The notes: generated by a model not told the origin, from the sequence alone. A stretch of 64,000 bases of DNA from Methylotenera sp. (GCF_029945535.1 NZ_JAQSCU010000010.1:505290-569289), one strand, 5' to 3'. Shown: positions 26,724 to 36,352, counted from the stretch's first letter. A program made the numbers and translations.

Positions 26724-26804
26724 TACGGCTTAATCTCTTGTATTTGAATGAGTAAAAATAGTAAGCTATTGCTTTAATTTTTAATACTCACATTTCTAAA
26801 GCAC

Positions 26805-27422
26805 ATGATAGCTAAAGCCAAACTCGCTACAAAGCCCAGAAAAAGCCCATCTCAAGAGAGGTCACGCGCCACAGTAGATGCAATTATGCAAGCTTCTACT
26901 TACATTTTAAATGAAGTTGGGTGGGGCGGCTTGAATACAAATGCGATTGCAGAACGTGCAGGCGTTAACATTGCCTCACTCTACCAATTTTTCCCTAACA
27001 AGCAGGCTGTGATTGCAGAGTTGCAACGTAGGCATGTAACCTCCATCCGTGCAGACATACAGCATGCTTTACAGAACATCAGCAACCAACCAACGCTAAG
27101 AGTGGCGCTGACAGTTATTGTTGAAATGGTGGTTAAGGAGCACCAAAGCGCACCTGAGGTGCATAAAGCCATTTCGGAAGAGTTGCCACTATCACAACGT
27201 TGTAAACAATATGATCAAGGTGAAATGCTTAAGGAGATGGTAAATGCATTGCTTCCATTTATGAAAAATGTACCCGATCCACAATTAGCGACCTATATGG
27301 TTGGTATTAGTATTAAGGCTATCGTTCATCAAGTGACTAATCAACGTCCAGAATTACTCAACCATTCAAGTTTGGTGGATGAGCTGGTGACGCTAATGGA
27401 GCGGTTTTTGATTCGCGAATGA
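26805..27422 (+). CDS. TetR/AcrR family transcriptional regulator
   Basis: A 205-residue regulator. Its N-terminal TetR HTH (about residues 18-62) has SRATVDAIMQASTYILNEVGWGGLNTNAIAERAGVNIASLYQFFPNKQAVIAEL. A helical ligand-binding C-terminal domain follows. It probably represses the divergent nitroreductase gene and itself through the 81-base intergenic region, which contains TGAGTA and TACTCA half-sites. The ligand is unknown. Confidence 0.9.
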   Translation: MIAKAKLATKPRKSPSQERSRATVDAIMQASTYILNEVGWGGLNTNAIAERAGVNIASLYQFFPNKQAVIAELQRRHVTSIRADIQHALQNISNQPTLRVALTVIVEMVVKEHQSAPEVHKAISEELPLSQRCKQYDQGEMLKEMVNALLPFMKNVPDPQLATYMVGISIKAIVHQVTNQRPELLNHSSLVDELVTLMERFLIRE

Positions 27423-27472
27423 AGGCGAACCTTCTGATGGAAATCCTAAGAAGCTAAAATAATAGTAAGTTT

Positions 27473-27676
27473 TCAGCTTGAGTAAACATCTGGTTGAAGT
27501 GGGCTGGCTTTTTTTCTTTCTTCCTCATTGATGAATTTTATGTAGTCGCTATAGCTCATATGAACCAAGTCTTCATCTATTTCTGCTTCTACATCATGTT
27601 TAACGACAGGGATTGGCTGGTTTCTTCCGAGTAAGTTAGATATTTTATAAAAATATGAATCGAAAAGGTCTTTCAT
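27473..27676 (-). CDS. small acidic protein behind a sigma-54-type promoter
   Basis: A 67-residue acidic protein (MKDLFDSYFYKISNLLGRNQ, then DLVHMSYSDYIKFINEEER). I do not recognise a family. The ATG at 27676 is preceded by AAGGA at good spacing; a start at 27715 would add residues upstream of this site. A -24/-12 promoter lies 46 bases upstream. It may be distantly related to the 28222 gene: both begin MKxxFxxxF and contain a motif like [MI]S[YF]x[DE][YF]. Confidence 0.6.
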   Translation of the reverse strand: MKDLFDSYFYKISNLLGRNQPIPVVKHDVEAEIDEDLVHMSYSDYIKFINEEERKKASPLQPDVYSS

Positions 27677-27721
27677 TTTGCTGTCCTTGTTTAAATTTAA
27701 TTTACCTTTAAACAACTATCA

Positions 27722-27735
27722 GCAAAAGATATGCC
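27722..27735 (-). promoter_or_regulatory. sigma-54 (-24/-12) promoter
   Basis: Reading the minus strand: TGGCATATCTTTTGCT, with GG and GC separated by exactly 10 bases as required for RpoN. The core GGCATATYTTTTGC recurs upstream of the 28222 gene. An enhancer-binding activator site was not identified. Confidence 0.6.
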
Positions 27736-27920
27736 ACTTAATTTTTGTAGAGTTGGAGTTTGATTAAGTATATGAATATATTAAATTTACTTGCTAATTG
27801 GTAGTGAGTACCAAGTTGGCTTTTTAAATTAATCATGATTGTAAATTAATGTTATTGGCGATTTGTGAACAGTACTGTGGATATTATTTACAGTAACAAT
27901 AGTAGGTGTATTCGTAGTAA

Positions 27921-28060
27921 ATAGGCAAAAAAAACCGAAGCTATAATTGGGGAAATATAGCCTCGGTATTAAGGACACTTACTATGGGAGATAGTGTGTG
28001 AGAGGTAATGTACCTAATGAATATTTCAAGTAAGTTAAAGATTTAAGAAGGTTTTAAGAT
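27921..28060 (+). ncRNA. putative structured RNA, copy 2
   Basis: It is related to 17997-18135 in the mobile element. Stem 1 pairs ACCGA and GCTATA with TATAGC and TCGGT; stem 2 pairs CAC and ACTAT with ATAGT and GTG around a GGGAG loop. Bases differ from copy 1 while pairing is kept. There is no conserved reading frame. A terminator at 28147 would end a transcript of about 250 nt. Strand is inferred from that terminator. Confidence 0.5.
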
Positions 28061-28146
28061 TGGTTAATGCAATGTGGTCATCCGTGAAGCATGATTGATG
28101 ACTATATTGATCTTTATCATGTCTTTTAGCCTTGAAGGCAGAGATA

Positions 28147-28175
28147 TAAAAGCCACTTTCACAAGTGGCTTTTTT
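28147..28175 (+). terminator. bidirectional rho-independent terminator
   Basis: Stem AAAGCCACTT (28148-28157) pairs with AAGTGGCTTT (28162-28171) and has T-runs on both sides. It can end both the putative RNA (plus strand) and the 28222 gene (minus strand). Confidence 0.8.
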
Positions 28176-28221
28176 AAATTAATTGTTTATGCTCAGTTTT
28201 TAAATTTCAATGTGTAGCACA

Positions 28222-28512
28222 TTATTGTTTGGTGCTATATGCACTTCTAGTTTCACCAGGCTTACGTGGGAATTTTCTGCGCTCGACTCTGACTGTGGAG
28301 CTTTTAAATTCATCAAAACTAATTTCTGCTACTTGGTAGCAGCCGTCGTTAATAGGTGCATTATCAAATATGCTTAATTGCGGCTCATTTTTACTGATTT
28401 TGCTGGCTTGGCTGATATGAGCAGCATTGTGGAAACTTGAGTTCTGAAAGCTTGAATTTTGAAAAGTTGATTTAGTATTTTTAGAAAATATAAAATTAAA
28501 AATAGATTTCAT
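28222..28512 (-). CDS. small protein behind a sigma-54-type promoter
   Basis: A 96-residue protein. It has a hydrophobic MKSIFNFIFSKN start, a short internal repeat (FQNSSFQNSSFHNAA), and a basic C-terminus (VRVERRKFPRKPGETR). It is unknown to me. The ATG at 28512 has AAAGG at good spacing. A -24/-12 promoter lies 72 bases upstream at 28584-28597. It may belong with the 27473 gene as a pair of nitrogen- or stress-regulated small proteins; this is inference from the shared promoter. Confidence 0.6.
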   Translation of the reverse strand: MKSIFNFIFSKNTKSTFQNSSFQNSSFHNAAHISQASKISKNEPQLSIFDNAPINDGCYQVAEISFDEFKSSTVRVERRKFPRKPGETRSAYSTKQ

Positions 28513-28583
28513 CTTATGACCTTTCACTGTCTTGTAAATAATGACTGTCTTGAATAACGCGGGCAGTATATATATTTACAAAA

Positions 28584-28597
28584 GCAAAAAATATGCC
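28584..28597 (-). promoter_or_regulatory. sigma-54 (-24/-12) promoter
   Basis: Minus-strand CGGCATATTTTTTGCTT keeps GG-N10-GC spacing. It shares the 14-base core with the promoter at 27722 except for one pyrimidine. Confidence 0.55.
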
Positions 28598-28797
28598 GAT
28601 TAGGTTAACTATTGTTAATTTACTTGTATTTTGTAACTATCCATTTGAATTTAAATGTTTTTATATTTTTTTTAGATTGAGCTTAGGCGAAGCTAATAGC
28701 AAGTTTTGTTGAGAAATTGTGAATGATGCCGCTTAATTTTCGACAAGATTGTCGTGATTTAAACGATGTGATTATTGAGCTTTTGTACTTGGCTAGA

Positions 28798-29205
28798 TTA
28801 CCTAAGTTTAGGGTTTGAAATTGAGTTGTGCGAGCCTGATTTCAGTAACTCAATAGACTTAAGTTCGCTTTCCCATTTCATTGTGTTCATATTCAACTGG
28901 TTTATTTGACTGTGGACGTATACTTTGGATGATGCATTGGCTGGCTTGATTTTGTAGGTTTTTGTGTCAGCGCCTTGCGCATTGGTGGAAATTGACTTGG
29001 TGATTTGCGAATTATCCGCGATTTTTTCTAGAGGGTGAGTGATTGTATATGTAGTGGTTTCATCGCTATTCATAATTACCATATTGCCGGACTGAATAAA
29101 GCTTTTTGCTGGATAGGCATAGCTTGACTCTAGAAAAAGAGCGCTAATCAATAGACATTGAATTTGATAAGCTAGAGAAATTAATATTTTTCTTGAAAAT
29201 TTAAT
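28798..29205 (-). CDS. exported hypothetical protein, possibly with an ATT start
   Basis: The 117-residue reading frame from the TTG at 29151 ends at 28798. Extending upstream in frame gives a much better N-terminus: an ATT codon (29205-29203), 7 bases after GGGAG, starts KFSRKILISLAYQIQCLL, a proper signal peptide ending near SSYAYP. This gives 135 residues. The mature part has repeated Thr/Ser-rich strands (SGNMVIMNSDETTTYTITHPLEK). No family was recognised. Confidence 0.5.
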   Translation of the reverse strand: MKFSRKILISLAYQIQCLLISALFLESSYAYPAKSFIQSGNMVIMNSDETTTYTITHPLEKIADNSQITKSISTNAQGADTKTYKIKPANASSKVYVHSQINQLNMNTMKWESELKSIELLKSGSHNSISNPKLR

Positions 29206-29473
29206 TTTACAACTCCCTTAAGAATCACGTTTAAGTCCAGCATTACTATGTGAAATAAAGTTAAAAACTTCATATTAATTATACATATACTTGCAATTTT
29301 CTAAACGCTCAAATAGGTGAGGCAAGCTTTATATGCAGTATTGATGTGATCAATAGTGGGTTGATTAGGCGTTTGTATAGGATAATTGACGGGTTATCTT
29401 GGTGTTGTTGCTTGATTTCTATTTGAAAAATTTAACTAAAATAATAATCTTCATTTAGGTGAGTAGGTAAAAA

Positions 29474-30379
29474 ATGAGTCCAATAAAAATTCTTTTGCTT
29501 GGCAAAAACGGCCAAGTTGGTTGGGAGTTGCAGCGCAGCCTAGCGCCTTTGGGTGAAGTGATTGCTTTGGATGCAAGAAGCTTGGACTATTGCGGCGACT
29601 TTACAAATCTTGATGGGCTTGCCCAAACGATTCGAGCGATTGCGCCAGATGTTATTGTGAATGCTGCCGCACATACTGCTGTTGATAAAGCTGAAAGTGA
29701 GCCTGAACTGGCGCGAACTATTAATGCGCTTGCCCCAGCAGTTTTAGCGAGTGAGGCTAAGCGCATAGGTGCATGGCTTGTTCATTATTCTACGGATTAT
29801 GTGTTCGATGGCAGTGGTGAAACGCCAAGGCTAGAAACGGATGCGACTTCGCCATTAAGCGTTTATGGTGAAACCAAGTTGGAAGGCGAAAATGCCATTA
29901 TTGCATCAGGCTGTCAGCATTTAATATTTCGTACGAGCTGGGTATATGCTGCACGTGGCGGAAACTTTGCCAAAACTATGCTCAAACTCGCGCAAGAGCG
30001 TGATGCATTAAAAGTGATTAACGATCAAATCGGTGCGCCAACAGGGGCTGATTTACTTGCAGATGTCACTGCACACGGCATTTGCAAAGCTTTAGTAAGC
30101 CCAGAAGTGAGCGGCTTATACCACCTTGTAGCGAGTGGTGAAACTTCTTGGCATGGTTACGCAAGTTTTGTGATTGAGCATGCGCGTCAAGCGGGCGTTG
30201 AGATTAAAGTTGCAACTGACGCAATTCAGGCTGTGCCAACGTCATCTTTCCCTACACCTGCCAAAAGGCCGTTAAACTCACGTTTAAATACTAAAAAATT
30301 GCAAAATAGTTTTGACTTAGTTTTGCCAAGTTGGCAAAGTGGCGTCATTCGTTTGCTGGCTGAAATTCTAGATAAATAG
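29474..30379 (+). CDS. rfbD: dTDP-4-dehydrorhamnose reductase
   Basis: A 301-residue short-chain dehydrogenase-fold enzyme that makes dTDP-L-rhamnose, the last step of the pathway. It has the NAD-binding ILLLGKNGQVGWELQ, NAAAHTAVDKAESEP, and catalytic YSTDYVFDG and YGETKLEGE. It is first in rfbD-rfbA-rfbC; rfbB is not in this window. The product feeds O-antigen or exopolysaccharide. Confidence 0.96.
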   Translation: MSPIKILLLGKNGQVGWELQRSLAPLGEVIALDARSLDYCGDFTNLDGLAQTIRAIAPDVIVNAAAHTAVDKAESEPELARTINALAPAVLASEAKRIGAWLVHYSTDYVFDGSGETPRLETDATSPLSVYGETKLEGENAIIASGCQHLIFRTSWVYAARGGNFAKTMLKLAQERDALKVINDQIGAPTGADLLADVTAHGICKALVSPEVSGLYHLVASGETSWHGYASFVIEHARQAGVEIKVATDAIQAVPTSSFPTPAKRPLNSRLNTKKLQNSFDLVLPSWQSGVIRLLAEILDK

Positions 30380-30427
30380 ACATCATTAATAGTCAGCACA
30401 AAATAAAAGAAAAAGTTGAGGTGGTAT

Positions 30428-31315
30428 ATGGCAACACGTAAAGGCATTATCCTCGCAGGTGGTTCTGGCACTAGGCTTTATCCTGTCACCAAGGTTGTTT
30501 CAAAACAACTGTTGCCGATTCATGATAAGCCGATGATTTATTATCCGCTCAGCACTTTAATGCTAGCGGGAATACGCGATATTCTAATTATATCGACCCC
30601 ACAAGATACGCCGCGCTTTCAAGAGTTATTAGGTGACGGTAGCGATTGGGGTTTGAATTTAGAATATGCGGTACAACCAAGTCCAGATGGGTTGGCGCAG
30701 GCGTTCATCATTGGTAAAGACTTCGTTGGTAATAATCCAAGTGCATTAGTGCTTGGCGATAATATTTTTTATGGGCATGACTTACATATGCAACTTGAGC
30801 AAGCAACAGCGCGTGAACATGGCGCAACGGTGTTTGCTTACCATGTGCAAGATCCTGAGCGTTATGGTGTGGTGGCTTTTGATCGTGATGGTCGTGCAAC
30901 AAGTTTGGAAGAAAAGCCATTAAAACCGTTAAGCAATTATGCGGTAACTGGCTTGTATTTCTACGACAATCAAGTCGCAGATATTGCAGCGGATCTAAAA
31001 CCTTCACCAAGGGGTGAGTTGGAAATTACAGATTTGAATCGTGTTTACCTTGAGCGTAATCAATTAAGTGTTGAGATTATGGGCCGTGGCTACGCTTGGC
31101 TAGATACAGGCACACATGAAAGCATGATTGATGCGAGCAACTTCATTCAGACTATAGAGCAGCGACAAGGTCTTAAAGTGGCTTGCCCGGAAGAAATCGC
31201 CTATCGCAAAGGATTTATTAATGCAGCGCAAGTAGAGAAGCTTGCACAGCCGTTAGCTAAAAATGGCTACGGTCAGTATCTTCTACGCATGTTAAAAGAT
31301 GGAGTACAGCCTTGA
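30428..31315 (+). CDS. rfbA: glucose-1-phosphate thymidylyltransferase
   Basis: A 295-residue enzyme making dTDP-glucose. It carries the nucleotidyltransferase signature [26 protein letters not shown], and the C-terminal regulatory region. I start at the ATG 30428, preceded by GAGGTGG; an in-frame ATG at 30416 adds four unlike residues. The TGA stop overlaps the TTG start of rfbC. Confidence 0.96.
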   Translation: MATRKGIILAGGSGTRLYPVTKVVSKQLLPIHDKPMIYYPLSTLMLAGIRDILIISTPQDTPRFQELLGDGSDWGLNLEYAVQPSPDGLAQAFIIGKDFVGNNPSALVLGDNIFYGHDLHMQLEQATAREHGATVFAYHVQDPERYGVVAFDRDGRATSLEEKPLKPLSNYAVTGLYFYDNQVADIAADLKPSPRGELEITDLNRVYLERNQLSVEIMGRGYAWLDTGTHESMIDASNFIQTIEQRQGLKVACPEEIAYRKGFINAAQVEKLAQPLAKNGYGQYLLRMLKDGVQP

Positions 31316-31854
31316 TAGTGACGCCAACAGCAATTGCAGATGTGCTGGTGATTGAACCTAATGTTTTCGGTGATGATAGAGGCTTCTTTTTTGAAAGCTT
31401 TAATCATGCGAAATTTGAAGCCGCGATAGGTAAGCCAGTTAAGTTCGTGCAAGACAATCACTCTAAATCGGCTGAAAATGTGCTGCGCGGCATGCATTAT
31501 CAAATTCAGCAACCACAGGGTAAGTTAGTGCGAGTCGCGCAGGGTATTGTATTTGATGTCGCTGTGGATATTCGTAAGAATTCGTCGACTTTTGGTCAGT
31601 GGGTGGGTGAGATTCTGTCTGCCGAAAATAAAAAACAGCTATGGGTGCCAGAAGGTTTCGCGCATGGTTTTGTGGTGCTTTCTAAAACTGCAGAGTTTCT
31701 GTACAAAACGACTGATTACTACGCACCAGAATTTGAGCGTTGTATCGCTTGGAATGACTCTGAAATCGATATTAAATGGCCAATTAATGGCGCAGCGCTA
31801 TTGTCTGCGAAAGATCAGTTAGGTAAGTCTTTTGCTGAAGCGGAGTACTTCTAA
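31312..31854 (+). CDS. rfbC: dTDP-4-dehydrorhamnose 3,5-epimerase
   Basis: A 180-residue cupin epimerase: [36 protein letters not shown] and FAHGFVVLS. It starts with TTG (31312), giving [16 protein letters not shown], which fits the family N-terminus. GGAG lies 7-8 bases upstream. It overlaps rfbA by four bases, so it is translationally coupled. Confidence 0.95.
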   Translation: MIVTPTAIADVLVIEPNVFGDDRGFFFESFNHAKFEAAIGKPVKFVQDNHSKSAENVLRGMHYQIQQPQGKLVRVAQGIVFDVAVDIRKNSSTFGQWVGEILSAENKKQLWVPEGFAHGFVVLSKTAEFLYKTTDYYAPEFERCIAWNDSEIDIKWPINGAALLSAKDQLGKSFAEAEYF

Positions 31855-32017
31855 TCAGTTTACCCTGAAGTCTTATAGCAATTCTCCAATAAAACCTTCA
31901 TTCTCCGCAAATCTGCACGCGCACAGCTAAATCTCCATGCGCCATATCGGCTGGGTGTTGGTTAGCCGTGCCTTTTCTGCGATAATGTTATTTTGATTAT
32001 TAATGGAAGTTAAGCAA

Positions 32018-32329
32018 ATGGCACAATTTGACAATGTCAGCGTAAAAAAGAAAGCCAACATCTACTTCGATGGTAAATGTGTAAGTCACACAGTGATGCT
32101 CCCTAATGGCACACGTAGCACAATTGGCGTTATTTTCCCAAGTTCACTTACATTCAATACGGCAGCACCAGAGTTAATGGAAATCAATTCAGGCTCATGC
32201 AAAGTTCGTTTAAGTGGCGAAGAAACATGGAAAACTTATAGTGAAGGTGAGAAATTTACTGTGCCTGGTAATTCAAGTTTTGATATTGAGGTAAGTGAAA
32301 CTCTAGATTACGTTTGCCACTTCGAGTAA
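32018..32329 (+). CDS. ppnP: pyrimidine/purine nucleoside phosphorylase PpnP
   Basis: A 103-residue cupin of the YaiE/PpnP (DUF1255) family. It has [29 protein letters not shown] and a C-terminal [23 protein letters not shown]. The E. coli enzyme splits diverse nucleosides by phosphorolysis. The second ATG (32018) is preferred because GGAAG sits upstream and the family starts near there; an in-frame ATG lies at 32003. Confidence 0.9.
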   Translation: MAQFDNVSVKKKANIYFDGKCVSHTVMLPNGTRSTIGVIFPSSLTFNTAAPELMEINSGSCKVRLSGEETWKTYSEGEKFTVPGNSSFDIEVSETLDYVCHFE

Positions 32330-32341
32330 AGGTTAATGTTT

Positions 32342-32409
32342 GGTGCTACGTTGTTGCTCGCACTCGCCGTACTAATCGTACTGTCTTCGTGCTCCCGCCT
32401 AGTAGCACC
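32342..32409. repeat. nested palindrome (REP-like) between ppnP and yajQ
   Basis: The outer arms GGTGCTAC (32342-32349) and GTAGCACC (32402-32409) enclose GCAC/GTGC and GTAC/GTAC arms at matching positions, forming a long three-tier hairpin in the intergenic gap. No T-run follows. Confidence 0.5.
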
Positions 32410-32437
32410 TTCGCTTGAAAGTGTTTGAGGAGAAAAA

Positions 32438-32932
32438 ATGCCAAGTTTTGATATTTCATCTGAAGTTGATATGGTCGCGTTAAAAAACGCAATTGATACT
32501 GCGGGTAAACAAATCACGAATCGTTATGATTTTAAAGGGACTTCAGCCAAGGTTGAGTTGAACGAGAAAGATAGCATTATCATGTTATTTGGTGATAATG
32601 ACTTTCAGCTAGACCAGATTAAAGACATTTTGCTGCCAGGAATGGAGAAAAAAGAGCCTGATTCAACGAAACGTCTTGAGCATAAAGATGTCCAAAAAGT
32701 TGGCGGTAATAAAGTCAAACAAGAGCTTAAAATAAAAGCGGGTATTGATAGTGATTTAGCCAAACGTATCAGCAAGTTGATTAAAGACTCAGGCTTAAAA
32801 GTGCAAGCGAGTATTCAGGGCGATGAAGTACGTGTGACAGGTGCAAAGCGCGATTTACTACAAGATGCGATCGCTTTTTGTAAGAAAAATGTGACGGATT
32901 TTCCATTGCAGTTTGGTAATTTTAGAGATTAG
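32438..32932 (+). CDS. yajQ: YajQ family nucleotide-binding protein
   Basis: A 164-residue UPF0234 protein: MPSFDISSEVDMVALKNAIDTAGKQITNRYDFKG, then SIQGDEVRVTGAKRDLLQDAIAF and LPLQFGNFRD-like end. Some homologues bind c-di-GMP; others bind RNA or nucleotides. A strong ribosome site GAGGAGAAA precedes it. It lies 15 bases before leuC. Confidence 0.95.
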   Translation: MPSFDISSEVDMVALKNAIDTAGKQITNRYDFKGTSAKVELNEKDSIIMLFGDNDFQLDQIKDILLPGMEKKEPDSTKRLEHKDVQKVGGNKVKQELKIKAGIDSDLAKRISKLIKDSGLKVQASIQGDEVRVTGAKRDLLQDAIAFCKKNVTDFPLQFGNFRD

Positions 32933-32947
32933 TTTTTAGGTTAAAAC

Positions 32948-34363
32948 ATGGCAAAAACGCTATATGACAAGTTGTTTGACTCCCACGTTGTGCATGAAGA
33001 AAACGGCACAGCGCTGATTTACATTGACCGTCATTTGGTGCATGAAGTCACCAGTCCTCAAGCATTTGAAGGCTTACGGCTGGCTGGCCGTAAACCTTGG
33101 CGCATTTCGTCTATTGTGGCAACTGCCGATCACAACACACCTACCAATGGCTGGGATAAAGGTTTGGCGGGGATTGCTGACCCTGTGGCGCGCTTACAGA
33201 TTGAAACTTTAACTAGCAATATTAGTGAGTTTGGTGCAAAAGCTTACTTTCCGTTTATGAATAAAAATCAAGGCATCGTGCATGTGGTTGGTCCTGAGCA
33301 GGGCGCGACTTTGCCGGGCATGACCGTGGTTTGTGGAGATTCTCATACAAGTACACACGGCGCTTTTGGCGCATTGGCGCATGGTATTGGTACGTCTGAA
33401 GTCGAGCACGTGATGGCAACACAATGTTTGGTGCAGAAAAAGTCTAAAACCATGCAAGTGTTAGTGAATGGTGTATTAGGTAAAGGCGTAACGGCTAAAG
33501 ATGTTGCTTTGGCCATTATCGGTAAAACGGGTACGGCAGGTGGTAACGGTTATGCGATTGAGTTTGCTGGCTCAGCGATTCGTGGCTTGAGCATGGAAGG
33601 TCGAATGACCTTGTGTAATATGGCGATTGAAGCGGGCGCTCGCGCTGGCTTGGTTGCGGTGGATGATAAGACGATTGAGTATGTAAAAGGTCGTCCATTC
33701 TCGCCTAAAGCTGACCAGTGGGATGCAGCCGTTGCCTATTGGAAAACATTACATACCGACTCAGGCGCTGAGTTTGATACTGTTGTTGCTTTAAACGCTG
33801 AAGATATTCAGCCGCAAGTAACTTGGGGTACTTCACCCGAAATGGTGGTGAGTATCGATGGACGCGTACCGAGTTTGGATTTAGCCAAAAATGAAGTGCA
33901 GCGCGCCGATTGGGAGCGCGCATACGCTTACATGGGTTTAACGCCTAATACGCCTATCAATGAAATCAATATTGATAAAGTCTTCATTGGTTCTTGTACT
34001 AACTCACGTATTGAGGATTTGCGTGCCGCCGCCGCTGTGGCTAAGGGCAAGCATATCGCGCCTAATGTTAAGTTGGCACTAGTGGTGCCAGGTTCTGGTT
34101 TGGTAAAAGCACAAGCGGAACAAGAGGGTTTGGACAAGATTTTTATTGCAGCGGGCTTTGAGTGGCGCGAACCAGGTTGCTCGATGTGTTTGGCAATGAA
34201 TGCTGACCGATTAGAAGCAGGTGAACGCTGTGCTTCAACCTCGAATCGTAACTTTGAAGGTCGACAAGGTCAGGGTGGCCGTACACATTTAGTGAGTCCG
34301 GAAATGGCTGCTGCCGCTGCGGTAGCAGGTCATTTTGTTGATGTAAGACAATCATTAACTTAA
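32948..34363 (+). CDS. leuC: 3-isopropylmalate dehydratase large subunit
   Basis: A 471-residue aconitase-fold subunit for leucine synthesis. The [4Fe-4S] ligands are in GSCTNSR and [11 protein letters not shown]. Other hallmarks are [19 protein letters not shown] and [19 protein letters not shown]. It pairs with LeuD at 34573, with a small lipoprotein gene between them. Confidence 0.97.
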   Translation: MAKTLYDKLFDSHVVHEENGTALIYIDRHLVHEVTSPQAFEGLRLAGRKPWRISSIVATADHNTPTNGWDKGLAGIADPVARLQIETLTSNISEFGAKAYFPFMNKNQGIVHVVGPEQGATLPGMTVVCGDSHTSTHGAFGALAHGIGTSEVEHVMATQCLVQKKSKTMQVLVNGVLGKGVTAKDVALAIIGKTGTAGGNGYAIEFAGSAIRGLSMEGRMTLCNMAIEAGARAGLVAVDDKTIEYVKGRPFSPKADQWDAAVAYWKTLHTDSGAEFDTVVALNAEDIQPQVTWGTSPEMVVSIDGRVPSLDLAKNEVQRADWERAYAYMGLTPNTPINEINIDKVFIGSCTNSRIEDLRAAAAVAKGKHIAPNVKLALVVPGSGLVKAQAEQEGLDKIFIAAGFEWREPGCSMCLAMNADRLEAGERCASTSNRNFEGRQGQGGRTHLVSPEMAAAAAVAGHFVDVRQSLT

Positions 34364-34380
34364 TTTATAAGGAGTTTTGA

Positions 34381-34500
34381 ATGAGAAAATTGTTAACTTT
34401 ACTAGCCTTGAGTGTTGCGCTAACTGCTTGTAACACTATCCATGGCATGGGCCAAGATATTGAAAAGGGTGGCGAAGCCATCAAAAAATCTGCGAGCTAG
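34381..34500 (+). CDS. entericidin-family small lipoprotein
   Basis: A 39-residue peptide: a signal sequence ending in the lipobox LTAC (cleavage before Cys), then NTIHGMGQDIEKGGEAIKKSAS, the EcnA/EcnB pattern. Entericidins are outer- or inner-membrane lipoproteins of poorly defined function. It sits between leuC and leuD, preceded by AAGGAGT, and has its own stop at 34498-34500. A small gene between leuC and leuD is a recurrent betaproteobacterial arrangement. Confidence 0.88.
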   Translation: MRKLLTLLALSVALTACNTIHGMGQDIEKGGEAIKKSAS

Positions 34501-34572
34501 TATCGCAACCTAGTTGTTTAAAGACTTGGTTATATAAAGACTTGTATTTTAAAGAGTGTATTAAAGAAAAAT

Positions 34573-35211
34573 ATGGAAGCTTTTACAAAATTGGATGGCT
34601 TAGTCGCTCCCTTAGACCGTGCTAATGTGGATACGGACGCGATTATTCCTAAGCAGTTCCTGAAGTCAATTAAGCGCTCAGGTTTTGGTCCGAACGCCTT
34701 TGATGAATGGCGCTATCTAGACCACGGCGAGCCTGGCATGGATAATTCAAAACGCAAAATCAACCCTGACTTTGTGCTGAATAAACTGCGCTATCAAGGG
34801 GCTAGCGTTTTGCTGACTCGCGAGAACTTTGGCTGCGGCTCATCAAGAGAGCACGCGCCATGGGCGCTTGAAGATTTTGGTTTTAAAGTGATTATCGCCT
34901 CAAGCTATGCGGATATTTTCTTTAATAACTGTTTCAAAAATGGCATGCTGCCAATTGTGCTGTCAGCTGAAATTGTAGATAGCTTGTTTAATCAGGTATT
35001 TGCAACAGAGGGCTACAAGCTTGATGTTGATTTAAGTGCTCAAACAGTCACTACACCGAGTGGTGAAGTCCACCAGTTTGAAGTTGATGCATTCCGTAAG
35101 CATTGCTTATTAAATGGTTTGGATGACATTGGCTTAACTATGCAACATCAGGATAAAATTAAAGCATTTGAAGCAAAGCATGAGCAAGCTCAACCATGGC
35201 TGTTTAATTAA
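34573..35211 (+). CDS. leuD: 3-isopropylmalate dehydratase small subunit
   Basis: A 212-residue swivelling-domain subunit: [55 protein letters not shown]. It forms the isomerase with LeuC. Confidence 0.97.
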   Translation: MEAFTKLDGLVAPLDRANVDTDAIIPKQFLKSIKRSGFGPNAFDEWRYLDHGEPGMDNSKRKINPDFVLNKLRYQGASVLLTRENFGCGSSREHAPWALEDFGFKVIIASSYADIFFNNCFKNGMLPIVLSAEIVDSLFNQVFATEGYKLDVDLSAQTVTTPSGEVHQFEVDAFRKHCLLNGLDDIGLTMQHQDKIKAFEAKHEQAQPWLFN

Positions 35212-35280
35212 ATATTTGCTCAACTGTAGGTTATAAATCTATAGGCTATAAATTAAGTTATAAATTAAGAAAGTAATTTC

Positions 35281-36339
35281 ATGAAAATCGCAGTATTGCC
35301 AGGTGATGGCATTGGTCCAGAAATCGTAGCTCAAGCAGTTAAAGTGTTAAATGCGCTAAATTTGAATCTCACTATGACAGAGGCGCCAATCGGCGGTGCT
35401 GGTTATGAGGCTGCAGGTGATCCGCTGCCAGATGCGACTTTGCAATTAGCTAAAGACTCTGATGCGGTTTTGCTAGGTGCGGTAGGTGACTGGAAATATG
35501 ACAAATTAGAGCGTCATTTACGTCCAGAGCGTGGTTTGTTGCGTATTCGTAAAGAGCTTAACTTGTTTGCAAACTTACGCCCAGCTTTGCTTTACCCTGA
35601 ATTGGCAGGTGCATCTACACTTAAACCTGAAGTAGTTTCTGGTTTAGATTTAATGATTATTCGTGAATTGACTGGTGATATTTATTTTGGTCAACCACGT
35701 GGCATTAGTACGCTAGAAAATGGCGAGCGCGAAGGTATCAATACCATGCGTTATAACGAATCTGAAATTAAACGCATTGGTCGTGTGGCGTTTGATATTG
35801 CAATGAAACGCAACAAAAAGGTTTGCTCAGTAGATAAAGCCAACGTGTTGGAAACAACAGAGTTATGGCGTCAAGTCATGATTGAGTTGTCAGCAGAATA
35901 TCCAGAAGTTGAGCTAAGCCATATGTATGTGGATAACGCGGCGATGCAATTAATTCGCGCACCTAAGCAATTTGATGTGATGGTGACGGGTAATATTTTT
36001 GGCGATATTCTTTCTGATGAAGCTTCAATGCTCACAGGTTCAATCGGCATGTTGCCTTCCGCTTCATTGGATGCAAATAATAAAGGTATGTACGAACCTA
36101 GCCATGGCTCTGCGCCTGATATTGCAGGTAAAGATATTGCGAATCCATTAGCGACTATCCTTTCAGCGGCCATGATGTTGCGCTACACATTTAATGATGA
36201 AGCTAACGCAGTTAAGGTTGAAAACGCATGTAAAAAAGCTTTGGCACAGGGTTATAGAACCGCTGATATTGCAACTGAAGGTTGTCACTTGTTGGGCTGT
36301 AATGCCATGGGCGATGCAGTTGTTGCTGCATTAAATTAA
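35281..36339 (+). CDS. leuB: 3-isopropylmalate dehydrogenase
   Basis: A 352-residue NAD-dependent decarboxylating dehydrogenase: [24 protein letters not shown], the YDTDxxx-like region VDNAAMQLI, and [19 protein letters not shown]. It acts after LeuCD. The gene is 14 bases from asd, so the two are probably co-transcribed. Confidence 0.97.
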   Translation: MKIAVLPGDGIGPEIVAQAVKVLNALNLNLTMTEAPIGGAGYEAAGDPLPDATLQLAKDSDAVLLGAVGDWKYDKLERHLRPERGLLRIRKELNLFANLRPALLYPELAGASTLKPEVVSGLDLMIIRELTGDIYFGQPRGISTLENGEREGINTMRYNESEIKRIGRVAFDIAMKRNKKVCSVDKANVLETTELWRQVMIELSAEYPEVELSHMYVDNAAMQLIRAPKQFDVMVTGNIFGDILSDEASMLTGSIGMLPSASLDANNKGMYEPSHGSAPDIAGKDIANPLATILSAAMMLRYTFNDEANAVKVENACKKALAQGYRTADIATEGCHLLGCNAMGDAVVAALN

Positions 36340-36352
36340 TAAGGTTACGAAT

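Noticed and set aside
28432-28475. Short repeat that looked like a CRISPR-type or tandem array
   Set aside because: It is the coding sequence of the Phe/Gln/Asn/Ser repeat in the 28222 gene, with only two to three units. No CRISPR arrays were seen anywhere in the window.
35212-35280. Short TATAAAT-type repeats before leuB
   Set aside because: Imperfect AT-rich repeats of about 10 bases in a normal intergenic gap; not enough for a regulatory call.
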